Source of the DNA: Rhizobium sp. Root708 | GTDB lineage: Bacteria; Pseudomonadota; Alphaproteobacteria; Rhizobiales; Rhizobiaceae | DNA length: 64,000 bases | Reading direction: 5' to 3' | Assembly (NCBI RefSeq): GCF_001429725.1 | Contig: NZ_LMHV01000040.1 | Location: forward strand, 203,825 to 267,824 | Part shown: one piece after another, positions 7,981 to 14,864 of the stretch | Position numbering within the stretch: position 1 is the first letter of the stretch | Layout of the letters: every line of letters starts with the position of its first letter | The notes under the pieces: generated by a model | Databases searched by the model: none | What the model saw: the letters and a program-made list of their open reading frames with translations, nothing else | Told to the model about the DNA's origin: nothing | Made by a program: the position numbers and the translations under genes

Positions 7981-8192
7981 GCTCTGGCACCCTCCCCAGC
8001 CTTCTTGAGGATCAATTCATCAGCAGCCCGCGTAACGTCGTTCCACGTATTCAAACGCGGGCTGGTCTTCTGTGCGCGCCAACGGGTCCAAGTCGATCCG
8101 TTGATCCCTGCCTCTTGGAAGAGGCGCTGAAGAGGAATGCGGGCAAGCCGCAGTCGTCTTTCGATGTTTTCGATGTCGGTGTGAATTGTCAT
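7977..8192 (-). CDS. Cro-like small helix-turn-helix regulator
   Basis: The ATG at 8192 follows GAGGGG. The product has 71 residues, with a helix-turn-helix near residues 18-40 (RIPLQRLFQEAGINGSTWTRW). It is the first gene of the leftward operon and is divergent from the CI-like repressor across an 86-base operator region. That is the classic position of Cro or CII in lambdoid switches. A predicted promoter with TATAAA ends only about 10 bases upstream of the ATG, so the leader would be very short. Exact role (Cro-like versus activator) cannot be read from the sequence. Confidence 0.65.
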   Translation of the reverse strand: MTIHTDIENIERRLRLARIPLQRLFQEAGINGSTWTRWRAQKTSPRLNTWNDVTRAADELILKKAGEGARA

Positions 8193-8201
8193 AGCCCCTC
8201 G

Positions 8202-8230
8202 TTTATAATGCATTAATGCACATAACTCAA
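8202..8230 (-). promoter_or_regulatory. Predicted leftward early promoter overlapping an operator
   Basis: On the minus strand TTGAGT (8230-8225) and TATAAA (8207-8202) are separated by 17 bases. The spacer contains the perfect palindrome TGCATTAATGCA, so repressor binding there would block RNA polymerase. The promoter would drive the Cro-like gene and the leftward early operon. Confidence 0.6.
8209..8220. promoter_or_regulatory. Operator candidate O1 (TGCATTAATGCA)
   Basis: This is a perfect 12-base palindrome in the Cro/CI intergenic region. Near-identical copies lie at 9092-9103 and 9135-9146, and looser related motifs lie at about 8238-8247 and 8253-8265. Recurrence around one repressor gene is the main evidence that it is the repressor or Cro binding site. 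Confidence 0.65.
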
Positions 8231-8278
8231 GCTTTTATGCATGATGCTTTTCTGCACATGTATGCTATTGAGGAACCT

Positions 8279-9091
8279 ATGACGGACAACAAATTTTACG
8301 ATGCCGCTGCGAAGACATACGTTCGCTATGTTCTGGACGAGCTAAAGCTCTCACCGTCTGGCTTGGCTAAGCAGGCGGGCCTTTCGTCCACGACATTGAC
8401 CCGCGCGCTCAATGATCCGACGCACAAGTTCACGCTCTCTATGTCTACCCTCGGAAAAATAATGAAGTTTTCCGGGATCAACATGAACCCGTTCTTCGAA
8501 GCTAAAGACTTCGCCGAGATGTCTATGGCGCCTTACGAGCGCGACGACATACTCGATGAAAGCTGGGGCAATCCAGGCAAGTTCGATCCTACGCCGTCCG
8601 ACGGGCATATGACGATTGTCATCGGTCACACGGCTTCCGGCGTGTGGAAAGTCCCGCATCTCCTTAAACTTGAGAGCCACGCGCCTCTCTGGCTAACCTT
8701 TCCACAAGTCAACTCGACGGATGCCTTTGCGCTCTTAGCCGACGACGACTCCAGTGCTCCGAGTGTGCGGAAGGGCGAATACGCACTATGCCTGCGAGTG
8801 CGCGCTTTAGGCCAGAAACCAGATCATGGAGACCTCTTGGCGATCGAGCGTTGGCGCGATGATGGGGCGCTCATGGAGATCTCCATAAGGCGGCTAGTCG
8901 TGCCAGAGGGACAACCGCCTTATCTTCGATTCGATAACGTCGAACAGTTTCCGGAGATTTTAGAATTCCACGAGGACACGGCCGAGCTTCGCGTTTTGGG
9001 AAAGGTATCTTGGACTGTACGTGATCCAGTTGATTACAAGCTTCGGGTCGAGATGCTCGGCCGCGCCCGGGACAGGCGAAGACACATGTGA
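8279..9091 (+). CDS. CI-like prophage repressor with degenerate S24 domain
   Basis: The ATG at 8279 has GAGGAACCT just upstream; an in-frame ATG 63 bases earlier lies in the operator region and is less likely. The 270-residue protein has an N-terminal helix-turn-helix (SPSGLAKQAGLSSTTLTRAL, residues 25-44) and a C-terminal domain aligning with LexA/CI S24 peptidase folds. In that domain S158 (DDSSAPSVRKGE) matches the catalytic serine. R204 (ISIRRLV) stands where the catalytic lysine should be, and the cleavage dipeptide reads S120-G121 instead of Ala-Gly or Cys-Gly. It therefore may not self-cleave. It probably maintains lysogeny by binding the palindromes on either side of its gene. Confidence 0.8.
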   Translation: MTDNKFYDAAAKTYVRYVLDELKLSPSGLAKQAGLSSTTLTRALNDPTHKFTLSMSTLGKIMKFSGINMNPFFEAKDFAEMSMAPYERDDILDESWGNPGKFDPTPSDGHMTIVIGHTASGVWKVPHLLKLESHAPLWLTFPQVNSTDAFALLADDDSSAPSVRKGEYALCLRVRALGQKPDHGDLLAIERWRDDGALMEISIRRLVVPEGQPPYLRFDNVEQFPEILEFHEDTAELRVLGKVSWTVRDPVDYKLRVEMLGRARDRRRHM

Positions 9092-9103
9092 TGCATAAAT
9101 GCA
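9092..9103. promoter_or_regulatory. Operator candidate O2 (TGCATAAATGCA)
   Basis: One-base variant of the palindrome at 8209-8220. It begins at the base after the repressor stop codon, about 20 bases ahead of the promoter for the next gene. Confidence 0.55.
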
Positions 9104-9113
9104 CGAATAGTAG

Positions 9114-9146
9114 TTGACCTGCATATTTTAATGATGCATTAATGCT
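9114..9146 (+). promoter_or_regulatory. Predicted rightward promoter with operator candidate O3
   Basis: TTGACC (9114-9119) and ATTAAT (9138-9143) are 18 bases apart, and the palindrome-like TGCATTAATGCT (9135-9146) covers the -10 element. Transcription would start near 9150, just ahead of the XRE gene at 9170. The repressor could thus control both leftward and rightward early transcription. Confidence 0.5.
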
Positions 9147-9169
9147 CCATATTAACCGATGGAGCGAAC

Positions 9170-9595
9170 ATGACCGCGAACATCCTTCGCATCGATACCG
9201 AGACCGGAGCAGCCATTCGTCAAGCGCGCGAAAGCCGCAATATGACGCAGGCGGCTCTGGCATCTCTGGCCGGTACATCGCAGCAGACAGTCGACCGTAT
9301 TGAACGGGGCGTGGTGCGTGCCTCGCGAGCTGTTGCGGCCATACACGACATCTTGGGAACCGACTTGCCGCACGGCCCGGCAGATGGGTTGTCGGCACCG
9401 GCACCCCGTTCATCCAATCTCACCCAGCTGCGCGAAAGCCTTGACGAGGTGATCGACCTTCTCCACGCCCTCGACAAGGTAGGCGACGGTATTGGCGGCG
9501 CGGATGGTTATTCTGTCTCGGCAGTGGCTCTGGCAGCCAAGTCTGTGGCCGACAACGCGCTCGACGCTGTCAAGGCTATGGAGCGCGCCCGATGA
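9170..9595 (+). CDS. XRE-family helix-turn-helix regulator
   Basis: The 141-residue protein has a clear XRE DNA-binding domain: GAAIRQARESRNMTQAALA, then SQQTVDRIERG, residues about 13-50. The C-terminal part is helical (residues 80-140) and has no enzymatic motif. A ribosome site GGAGCGAAC precedes the ATG. It is the first gene of the rightward early operon, overlaps the Rha-like gene by 4 bases and sits behind an operator-covered promoter. A role as a second switch regulator is inferred. Confidence 0.75.
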   Translation: MTANILRIDTETGAAIRQARESRNMTQAALASLAGTSQQTVDRIERGVVRASRAVAAIHDILGTDLPHGPADGLSAPAPRSSNLTQLRESLDEVIDLLHALDKVGDGIGGADGYSVSAVALAAKSVADNALDAVKAMERAR

Positions 9596-10266
9596 ATATG
9601 CTCACCTCCATGCCGGAAACGATGAGCAGCATCGAAATTGCTGATGTTGTAAACTCGAACCACGCGGACGTTCGGCGTTCCATCGAGCGACTGGCAGAGC
9701 GTGGCGTTGTCACACTTCCGCCAACGGCTGAAGTCTCTAACCCTCGCTCGGGCCCGAAGATGATCAGCGTGTACATGGTCGGAGAGAGAGAAAGCTACAT
9801 CGTAGCCGCTCAACTGTCGCCAGAGTTCACTGCTCGGCTCGTAGATTACTGGCAGGAGCACAAGAATTCGTCACCTGCTCTGCCAAATTTCGCTGATCCA
9901 GTAGCGGCGGCCCGCGCTTGGGCTGACGAACGGGAAGCGCGGGTTCTTGCCGAGATGACGAAGGCTCAAATCGGATCGCGGCGCGAGGCCACCGCCATGA
10001 ACAAGGCCAGCCAAGAGACAAAGAAGGCACGTAAGCTGGAAATGGAGCTCGATCGCTCCAGGCAATATGCCAGCATCAAGCGCATGTCGATGCTTCATCA
10101 CGGCCAAGAGTTCAACTGGCGCTTCTTGAAGCAGACCGCGACCGAGATGGATATCCCATCAATCGAAATCTTTGATGCCAACTACGGCACCGTGAAAGCC
10201 TACCACGCCGACGTTTGGCGTGAAGCATACGCACTCGAAATACCGGCGGCGAACCCGCCCGAGTAA
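9592..10266 (+). CDS. Rha-family phage regulatory protein
   Basis: The 224-residue protein shows the Rha/pRha N-terminal domain (SSIEIADVVNSNHADVRRSI, then YMVGERESYIVAAQLSPEFT, residues about 10-90). A lysine/arginine-rich coiled segment follows (about 95-155), and then a C-terminal domain with YHADVWREAY. Rha proteins in lambdoid phages act as regulators whose expression can hinder growth in some hosts. Here it sits in the rightward operon beside the XRE protein, where antirepressors are common. The exact start is uncertain because ATGs also occur at codons 3, 7 and 11. Confidence 0.75.
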   Translation: MNMLTSMPETMSSIEIADVVNSNHADVRRSIERLAERGVVTLPPTAEVSNPRSGPKMISVYMVGERESYIVAAQLSPEFTARLVDYWQEHKNSSPALPNFADPVAAARAWADEREARVLAEMTKAQIGSRREATAMNKASQETKKARKLEMELDRSRQYASIKRMSMLHHGQEFNWRFLKQTATEMDIPSIEIFDANYGTVKAYHADVWREAYALEIPAANPPE

Positions 10267-10317
10267 TTCGGTAAGGGCGCCCACACCCAACCTAAAAACC
10301 TAATCAGGAGCACCGAA

Positions 10318-10584
10318 ATGAAAACCCCGATTCAGTCGGCCGGCGAAGCTGTGCCCGCAATTCCCAGTGCAAGCGATATCCTTGCTGATTACAGCCGGCT
10401 CCTCACCGTGATCAGCATTTCCACTGAAATGGTAAGCGATATGTCGGCGGAAGGAATGACCCCCGCAATGAAGGGGCTTCTCTTCAACACGCAGAACATG
10501 ACTTCCATTGCCCAGGACCTCGCCACGAAGCTGGACAAGGATCTCGACGCCTACCTGTGCCGCTCGACAGTTGAGGGAGAATGA
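10318..10584 (+). CDS. Small phage protein, 88 aa, unknown function
   Basis: AGGAGCACCGAA precedes the ATG. The product is helical with methionine-rich segments (STEMVSDMSAEGMTPAM) and has no recognisable motif. It overlaps the next gene by ATGA. It belongs to a rightward series of small early genes leading to xis and int. Confidence 0.6.
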   Translation: MKTPIQSAGEAVPAIPSASDILADYSRLLTVISISTEMVSDMSAEGMTPAMKGLLFNTQNMTSIAQDLATKLDKDLDAYLCRSTVEGE

Positions 10585-10946
10585 CCATGGGACACGGTAT
10601 GCAAGCACCAAGGCTAAACCCTAGCCGCTTCTCCACCAAAGATCTCTGCCGCCTCTATCGCGTCATCGACAACGTCGAAGAGACAACCAACATGGCGCAC
10701 CAGTACGTGCGGCATCTGGAAAAGGGCGGCACTCCAACCACGAAGTATCTTGAAGAGCTGCAAGAGTTTCTTGGCGGGGAGCGGTGCGTGATTGTTGACG
10801 CCCTTCGCGATCGAGCCGATCCGGCCGGCCCTGACGAACAGAGCCGCCTTTCCATCGTCATCCAGTTCGACGCCTGGTGCGAAGAGTTTCACAAGGAAAC
10901 GCTGGATCAGCTCGCAGCATCTCCTCTGGCGAAGGAGGCTATCTGA
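10581..10946 (+). CDS. Small phage protein, 121 aa, unknown function
   Basis: The frame overlaps the previous gene by 4 bases and its stop overlaps the next ATG (TGATG). The protein is helical and charged (KDLCRLYRVIDNVEET, then EELQEFLGGE). An alternative start is the third codon. No family is recognised. Confidence 0.6.
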   Translation: MTMGHGMQAPRLNPSRFSTKDLCRLYRVIDNVEETTNMAHQYVRHLEKGGTPTTKYLEELQEFLGGERCVIVDALRDRADPAGPDEQSRLSIVIQFDAWCEEFHKETLDQLAASPLAKEAI

Positions 10947-11185
10947 TGGCCAAGACCGCTTTCACGCTAGACGATCTTCAGAGCGACATCACCCATCTTA
11001 CTCACATCCTCGATGAAGCCGTTGCCAAGGTTCTAGAGCTGGATTTCGAGAAAGACGGGAAGCGCAATAAGCCACTCGATCGCTTGGCAGCCTTCCTCTG
11101 GATCGCACGAGATATGGCCGAAGCTGCCGAGAAGAACATTAGCGAGAACTTCAAGACGCTGAACGACCCCAGAGGAGCAGAATGA
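10946..11185 (+). CDS. Small phage protein, 79 aa, unknown function
   Basis: The start chosen is the ATG at 10946, which overlaps the upstream stop; a GGAGG lies about 10 bases upstream. An in-frame extension to 10877 lies inside the previous gene. The product is helical (DDLQSDITHLTHILDEAVAKV, broken near the middle) and acidic. No function is assigned. Confidence 0.55.
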   Translation: MAKTAFTLDDLQSDITHLTHILDEAVAKVLELDFEKDGKRNKPLDRLAAFLWIARDMAEAAEKNISENFKTLNDPRGAE

Positions 11186-11418
11186 TGCGCGAGCACGAGG
11201 TTGCAATCGATGACGCGCTCGGCGCGGCCAACAGTTACCTTCATGCGATCAAGATGGCTGCTGAAACAGCCTTCAAAGGGGCAGGGAAAGACTACTGCGC
11301 TTTCCTTCTCCTTGCGGATTCTGCGATCGAGGAGATCACGAAGGCTCACGGTTCCTTCGACGACTTGATCGCCGAGGCTGTGCATAACTCTGTGGATAAC
11401 GGGGAGAAACGGCGATGA
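11182..11418 (+). CDS. Small phage protein, 78 aa, unknown function
   Basis: AGAGGAGCAGA precedes two consecutive ATGs. The product is helical with an acidic C-terminus (DSAIEEITKAHGSFDDLI). Both ends overlap neighbours by 4 bases. No motif is recognised. Confidence 0.55.
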   Translation: MMREHEVAIDDALGAANSYLHAIKMAAETAFKGAGKDYCAFLLLADSAIEEITKAHGSFDDLIAEAVHNSVDNGEKRR

Positions 11419-11735
11419 ACAAGCCTTTCACGCCGGCCAGCCTCGCCGAGCATTGGGAATGCTCCGAACGTCATATCCGCAAGCTTATCGCTTGTGGGGA
11501 GCTACCGGCTTTCCGTCTCGGCGGGAAGCTCCTCCGGATCAAACCTGAAGACGTGGAGAAATACGAATGTCAGAGTGGCGACTTACCAGACTCCAAGGGG
11601 AGTTCTGTGTCACATGGGACGATCCAGGCGGTATCCGCCGACGTTATCGCCTTGGAACCACAGACAAGAAAGAGGCATCCCGCCTCGCCGCGTCTCGGTA
11701 CGCAGAGCTTACGCGACCAACGGGGACGTCCGTAG
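11415..11735 (+). CDS. Excisionase-like MerR/HTH_17-type DNA-binding protein
   Basis: Residues 5-51 form a typical excisionase helix-turn-helix: TPASLAEHWECSERHIRKLI, then GELPAFRLGGKLLRIKPEDVE. Such proteins bend DNA at attachment sites and direct the integrase toward excision. The remaining ~55 residues are polar, rich in Ser/Arg/Pro, and are encoded over the beginning of the integrase gene in another frame (169-base overlap). This tail is probably a by-product of the overlap rather than a folded domain. Confidence 0.75.
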   Translation: MNKPFTPASLAEHWECSERHIRKLIACGELPAFRLGGKLLRIKPEDVEKYECQSGDLPDSKGSSVSHGTIQAVSADVIALEPQTRKRHPASPRLGTQSLRDQRGRP

Positions 11736-12607
11736 CGGACCTCTGGGCGTCCTACGTCATCGATCGCGCCGGCCGCGCCGTCGTCGGCACCATGGAACAC
11801 ACATGGAAAGCCTTGGGCCCGCGCTTCGGCAAGATCGATGGCGAATCCGTTTCGGTTCATGACTGCCGCGGACACACCAAAGACCGCCGGAAGGCCGGCA
11901 TCCAGGACGGCACCATTCATACCGAGCTTGGACATTTGCGCACGGTGCTGGTGTGGGCGGAGAAGAATGGCCTGATCAAGCGCGCGCCGCACGTCGAGCG
12001 GCCGGCAAAGCCAGACCCGAAGGAAGGATATCTGAAGCGCGATGAAGTGGCGCGGCTGATGGAAGGCGCCAAGGTGCCGCACATCAGGCTTGCCGTGCTG
12101 CTGATGATCGGGACGGGTGCCCGCAACGCGGCAGCGCTGGAACTAACATGGGATCGGGTGGATTTCGGTCGAGGGCTGATCAACCTGCACAATCCCTTTG
12201 ACGGGATGCGCCGCAAGGGCCGAGCCACGGTTCCGATGAACGCGACATTGCGCGCAGCTCTGCTCGAGGCGAAGGACGCGGCCCTGTCGGCCTACGTCAT
12301 CGAATGGGCAGGCGTGAACGTGAAGTCGATCAAGAAGGGGCTGAAGGCTGCTGCGAAGGCGGCGCACCTGGATGATGTCTCACCGCATATGCTTCGGCAT
12401 TCGGCCGCTGTCTGGCTTGCCGAGGACGGGCACAGCATGACCCGCATTGCTCAGTTCCTCGGCCATTCTAACAGCCGAATCACTGAGAAGGTCTACGCCC
12501 GATACTCTCCGGAGCATCTGAAAGACCTTGCCGAAACCTTGAACCTGACGCCCTCTGGTGGAGCGCCCAGGTTACGAACCGGCGGCCCTGTAGCTGCAAA
12601 TTCTTGA
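11567..12607 (+). CDS. int: Tyrosine site-specific recombinase (phage integrase)
   Basis: The 346-residue protein has an N-terminal arm-binding region, a core-binding domain (about 54-150) and a catalytic domain (about 155-320). The catalytic set is complete: R186 in TGARNAAALEL, K218 in the beta-hairpin, H274 and R277 in HMLRH, H300 in FLGHSN and the nucleophile Y310 in EKVYARY. It would recombine phage attP with the tRNA-Val gene, since the integrase gene ends 146 bases from a duplicated tRNA 3' end. Its first ~56 codons overlap the excisionase-like gene in another frame. Confidence 0.92.
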   Translation: MSEWRLTRLQGEFCVTWDDPGGIRRRYRLGTTDKKEASRLAASRYAELTRPTGTSVADLWASYVIDRAGRAVVGTMEHTWKALGPRFGKIDGESVSVHDCRGHTKDRRKAGIQDGTIHTELGHLRTVLVWAEKNGLIKRAPHVERPAKPDPKEGYLKRDEVARLMEGAKVPHIRLAVLLMIGTGARNAAALELTWDRVDFGRGLINLHNPFDGMRRKGRATVPMNATLRAALLEAKDAALSAYVIEWAGVNVKSIKKGLKAAAKAAHLDDVSPHMLRHSAAVWLAEDGHSMTRIAQFLGHSNSRITEKVYARYSPEHLKDLAETLNLTPSGGAPRLRTGGPVAANS

Positions 12608-12752
12608 GCAATTACAGGGGCGATTTTACATAGTGCTCTACAGGTTCACCGAACCTGCAAAGCGGAACACAAAAGCAACTAGGTGCCGAAAACGACCGTT
12701 TACATACCGGAGACCGCCCACAGTTCCGGGCTTTCCGCAGGGGAGTGGAAAG
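12608..12752. other. Non-coding attachment region between integrase and tRNA remnant
   Basis: No gene is seen. A perfect inverted repeat CAGGTTC-ACC-GAACCTG lies at 12641-12657. Its ACAGGTTCA arm (12640-12648) repeats the T-arm sequence of the tRNA remnant at 12770-12778. It could be an integrase arm or accessory site, or a weak terminator without a T run. Confidence 0.4.
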
Positions 12753-12797
12753 TTGACATCGTAGGGGTCACAGGTTCAATCCCTGTCACGCCCACCA
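12753..12797 (+). other. attR: duplicated 3' end of tRNA-Val(GAC)
   Basis: The sequence reads, in tRNA order: anticodon loop TTGACAT (anticodon GAC), stem strand CGTAG, variable loop GGGTC, T-arm ACAGG-TTCAATC-CCTGT, acceptor strand CACGCCC, discriminator A and CCA. Upstream of the loop the matching stem strand (CTACG expected, GAAAG present) and the rest of the tRNA are missing. This is therefore only the right half, 45 nt, starting at the anticodon loop, where tyrosine integrases often cross over. The intact gene should lie at the other prophage end. Confidence 0.85.
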
Positions 12798-12806
12798 TTC
12801 GAATTC

Positions 12807-12838
12807 AAAGGCTTAGCGACAAATCGCTGAGCCTTTTT
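12807..12838 (+). terminator. Intrinsic terminator after the tRNA remnant
   Basis: A 13-bp stem (AAAGGCTTAGCGA with TCGCTGAGCCTTT, one G-T pair) with a CAAA loop runs into a T tract. It is probably the original terminator of the tRNA-Val gene, now separated from it by the prophage. Confidence 0.85.
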
Positions 12839-12892
12839 CATTTTGGCCTTAGAGAAAAAAGTGCTTGCGGGAGAGGTTCTGGAACCCGGTCT

Positions 12893-13072
12893 TTAACGTG
12901 CGCGGGCAAACGTGAGGGCGAGCCCCACGACGGTGATAGCCATGCCGACATAGACCCAATCCTCATGGAAACGGACGATCGACGCATCCCCGATTCGACC
13001 GCTGGCGAATGCGACAAGCGAAAGTCCGATCATCATGGCGATCAAGCCGGCCAATTGAAAAACACGCTTCAT
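12893..13072 (-). CDS. Small two-span membrane protein, unknown function
   Basis: The ATG at 13072 is preceded by GAAGG. The 59-residue protein has one hydrophobic helix at about residues 4-21 and another at about 39-55, joined by a short polar loop. No family is recognised. A longer in-frame start 48 bases upstream adds a polar leader that does not fit a membrane protein. Confidence 0.5.
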   Translation of the reverse strand: MKRVFQLAGLIAMMIGLSLVAFASGRIGDASIVRFHEDWVYVGMAITVVGLALTFARAR

Positions 13073-13206
13073 AGGACTGCCTTCGTCGGTGACGACAAAA
13101 GGATTACGTCCCAGGCGCACAATTGGTTCACCCGCAATTCAAAATAGGCAATTTTTCCGATTTTGGGGGTGTGTGCCAGCGGGGAAGTGTCCTTCCCAAA
13201 TCGGTA

Positions 13207-13228
13207 GCGCCCGCCAGGTGGCGGGCGC
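13207..13228. terminator. Strong GC hairpin, possible terminator of the leftward gene at 13253
   Basis: GCGCCCGCC and GGCGGGCGC pair perfectly over 9 bp with a 4-base loop, 25 bases downstream of the leftward gene. There is no T run on either side, so termination efficiency is doubtful. Confidence 0.4.
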
Positions 13229-13252
13229 GGGTTCGGGCCGCGGATGGGACGG

Positions 13253-13474
13253 TTACATCTTGCAGGCCGGCGCTGACGTCATGGCCGTGTCCGCTAGAGC
13301 CTTGGTCTTGTGCGCGCCGCCGACCGCAATCATCATCTTGCCGTCGGGACGCTTCGAAACCACGCTGCATTTCATACTGTTTGCTTCGTGTGCAACGTAG
13401 TAGTGAGTCGCAGCCAAAGTCGGCAGCGTTCCGGCTGCCAGGATCGCAAGGCTTAGAGCCGCTGTCTTGATCAT
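13253..13474 (-). CDS. Small secreted protein, unknown function
   Basis: The 73-residue product has a signal peptide (MIKTAALSLAILAAG, predicted cleavage after TLAA near residue 22). The mature part of about 50 residues holds two cysteines (KCSVV and PACKM) that could form a disulfide. GGAGGAATGCG lies upstream of the ATG. It appears periplasmic. No family is recognised. Confidence 0.65.
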   Translation of the reverse strand: MIKTAALSLAILAAGTLPTLAATHYYVAHEANSMKCSVVSKRPDGKMMIAVGGAHKTKALADTAMTSAPACKM

Positions 13475-13619
13475 CGCATTCCTCCGTTGGCTTCTCGGGC
13501 GATTGTGCCCGACAAGGAGTTAGCTATGGCGCGCCGGCGCGTTGGCGAAGCGTCATTTGGGCGCACGCCTTCTGTCCGGTGTCCGGACACGACAATGAGG
13601 GCGTTGCGCGCCTCGGCGC

Positions 13620-14778
13620 CTATACCGGCTTTGCCACGGCCGAGCGGCGCCGAATGACGACGACCGCCACTACGAGAGCCACCACAATGATGCCTGCCGC
13701 CAGCAGCGGTCTGTAGGCCAGCCAGCCGAATGCGATGGCGAGCGAACCGAGAACGAGCGTCAGGATGAATGCGAGCAGCGACGTGCCGAAGCTAACGATG
13801 GATCCGATGAAGGGGATGACGTCGCCGATAATACCAAAGATCGTGAAGATGCAGACGAAGCCGATGAACATCAGGACAAGGCCCGCGACCCGCAACAGCC
13901 AGGCGATGACGTTGTTGTCCGATTCCGCTGACTTGAACATCGACGCCGCATCGACACGCCCACCGGCATTGAGGAATATCTCGCGGCCATTGCCGCTGGT
14001 ATAGGCCGTCAGGCTGCTGCCCTGCTGCTTTCCGACGAAACTCGCCTCCTTGGCATCGACGCGATCGAAGGACAGCTTGAGGTCTCCGATGGAGGGGTCG
14101 GAAGGCCGCTCCCCCACGTAGGCGCCCTCGCCGGACCGCTTGACCGGCCGATCGCCACCGAGTGCAGCGGCAACCGCCGAGACATCGTTATCGGTGATGG
14201 CGAGACCGGCGCGCTGCCCGACATCGGCGACCATCTGCGCGGGGACCTCGAAGGCCCCGACATGAGTACCGGCGACCATGAATGTCTCGCTTGCCGGCAT
14301 GCTGTCCGGATTGTCATGGCCTTCGGGATGCTTGAACTCGCTGGAGCGCACCGGCTCCGAGCGCCATTCCTTGCCATAGGTGTAGGTGGTCGTGGTCTCC
14401 TCGCCGCCTCCGACCTTCTTTTCCGTTTTGCTGTCGCGCTTTTCGACCCATTGATACATTTCGACGCTGCGGGAGATCGCAACGGCGTTCTCCGCCGAAA
14501 CGCCGAACATATCGTCCTGCGCACGCCCCCTCCACGGATACCGGAGCGCTGATGTGCACAAGCTTGCCGTCGAATTCCGGATCATGCGTCAGGGCGTCGA
14601 TCGACACGACCTGCGACGCGCCTTCCTCAAGCGCGCGGTAGGTGTTGATGGCGTGTCCCTCGTTCCAGATCAGCAGCCAGATCGAACCGACGAGCAGGAG
14701 CAACCCGATGATGATACCCACCAGCGCCTTCTTGATCCGCTCGAACCAGGACGAGTAGGTCGTTTCGGTATAGCTCAT
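13620..14778 (-). pseudogene. TMEM43-family membrane protein gene with a one-base frameshift
   Basis: The reading starts at the ATG at 14778. It encodes a membrane helix (ALVGIIIGLLLLVGSIWLLI), the conserved WNEGHAINTYRALEEGA block and DGKLVHISAPVSVEG, then goes out of frame. The other frame resumes at once with RAQDDMFGVSAENAV and SVEMYQWVEK and runs to 13620, with three or four hydrophobic helices near the end. Both parts match one TMEM43-like protein of about 385 residues. Removing one C from the run CCCCC at 14526-14530 restores a single frame. It is either a broken gene or a sequencing error. TMEM43 homologues are integral membrane proteins of unclear role in bacteria. Confidence 0.75.
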
Positions 14779-14813
14779 GTTCTGATCCGCTCTCGGAAAG
14801 GCGCCAAAGGAAA

Positions 14814-14838
14814 AGTCCCGCGCTGAGCGCGCGGGACT
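14814..14838 (-). terminator. Terminator for the leftward gene at 14865
   Basis: AGTCCCGCGC and GCGCGGGACT pair perfectly (10 bp). Reading leftward, TTTTCC follows. It lies 26 bases downstream of the secreted-protein gene and upstream of the TMEM43-like gene. Confidence 0.7.
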
Positions 14839-14864
14839 CCCGTATCGTAGAGCCGGAGCCCTGC

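Larger units (their letters stand above)
1..12797. mobile_element. Right part of an integrated temperate prophage
   Basis: This stretch contains terminase subunits, a portal-like protein, a Cro/CI-like switch, a Rha-type regulator, an excisionase-like protein and a tyrosine integrase. It ends exactly at a 45-nt duplicate of a tRNA-Val 3' end. Most genes are short and overlap by 4 bases. The left end, with the capsid and tail genes, the intact tRNA and the other attachment site, lies beyond position 1. The head-to-tail connector type of portal suggests a podovirus-like virion, which is an inference. No transposase is visible and the genes seen are open, so it may be a functional phage. Confidence 0.9.

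Noticed and set aside
12753..12797. Complete tRNA gene
   Set aside because: The 5' acceptor strand, D-arm and first anticodon-stem strand are absent; only the part from the anticodon loop to CCA is present.
13579..13590. Palindrome GTGTCCGGACAC
   Set aside because: Single copy, GC-rich, not placed at a recognisable promoter.
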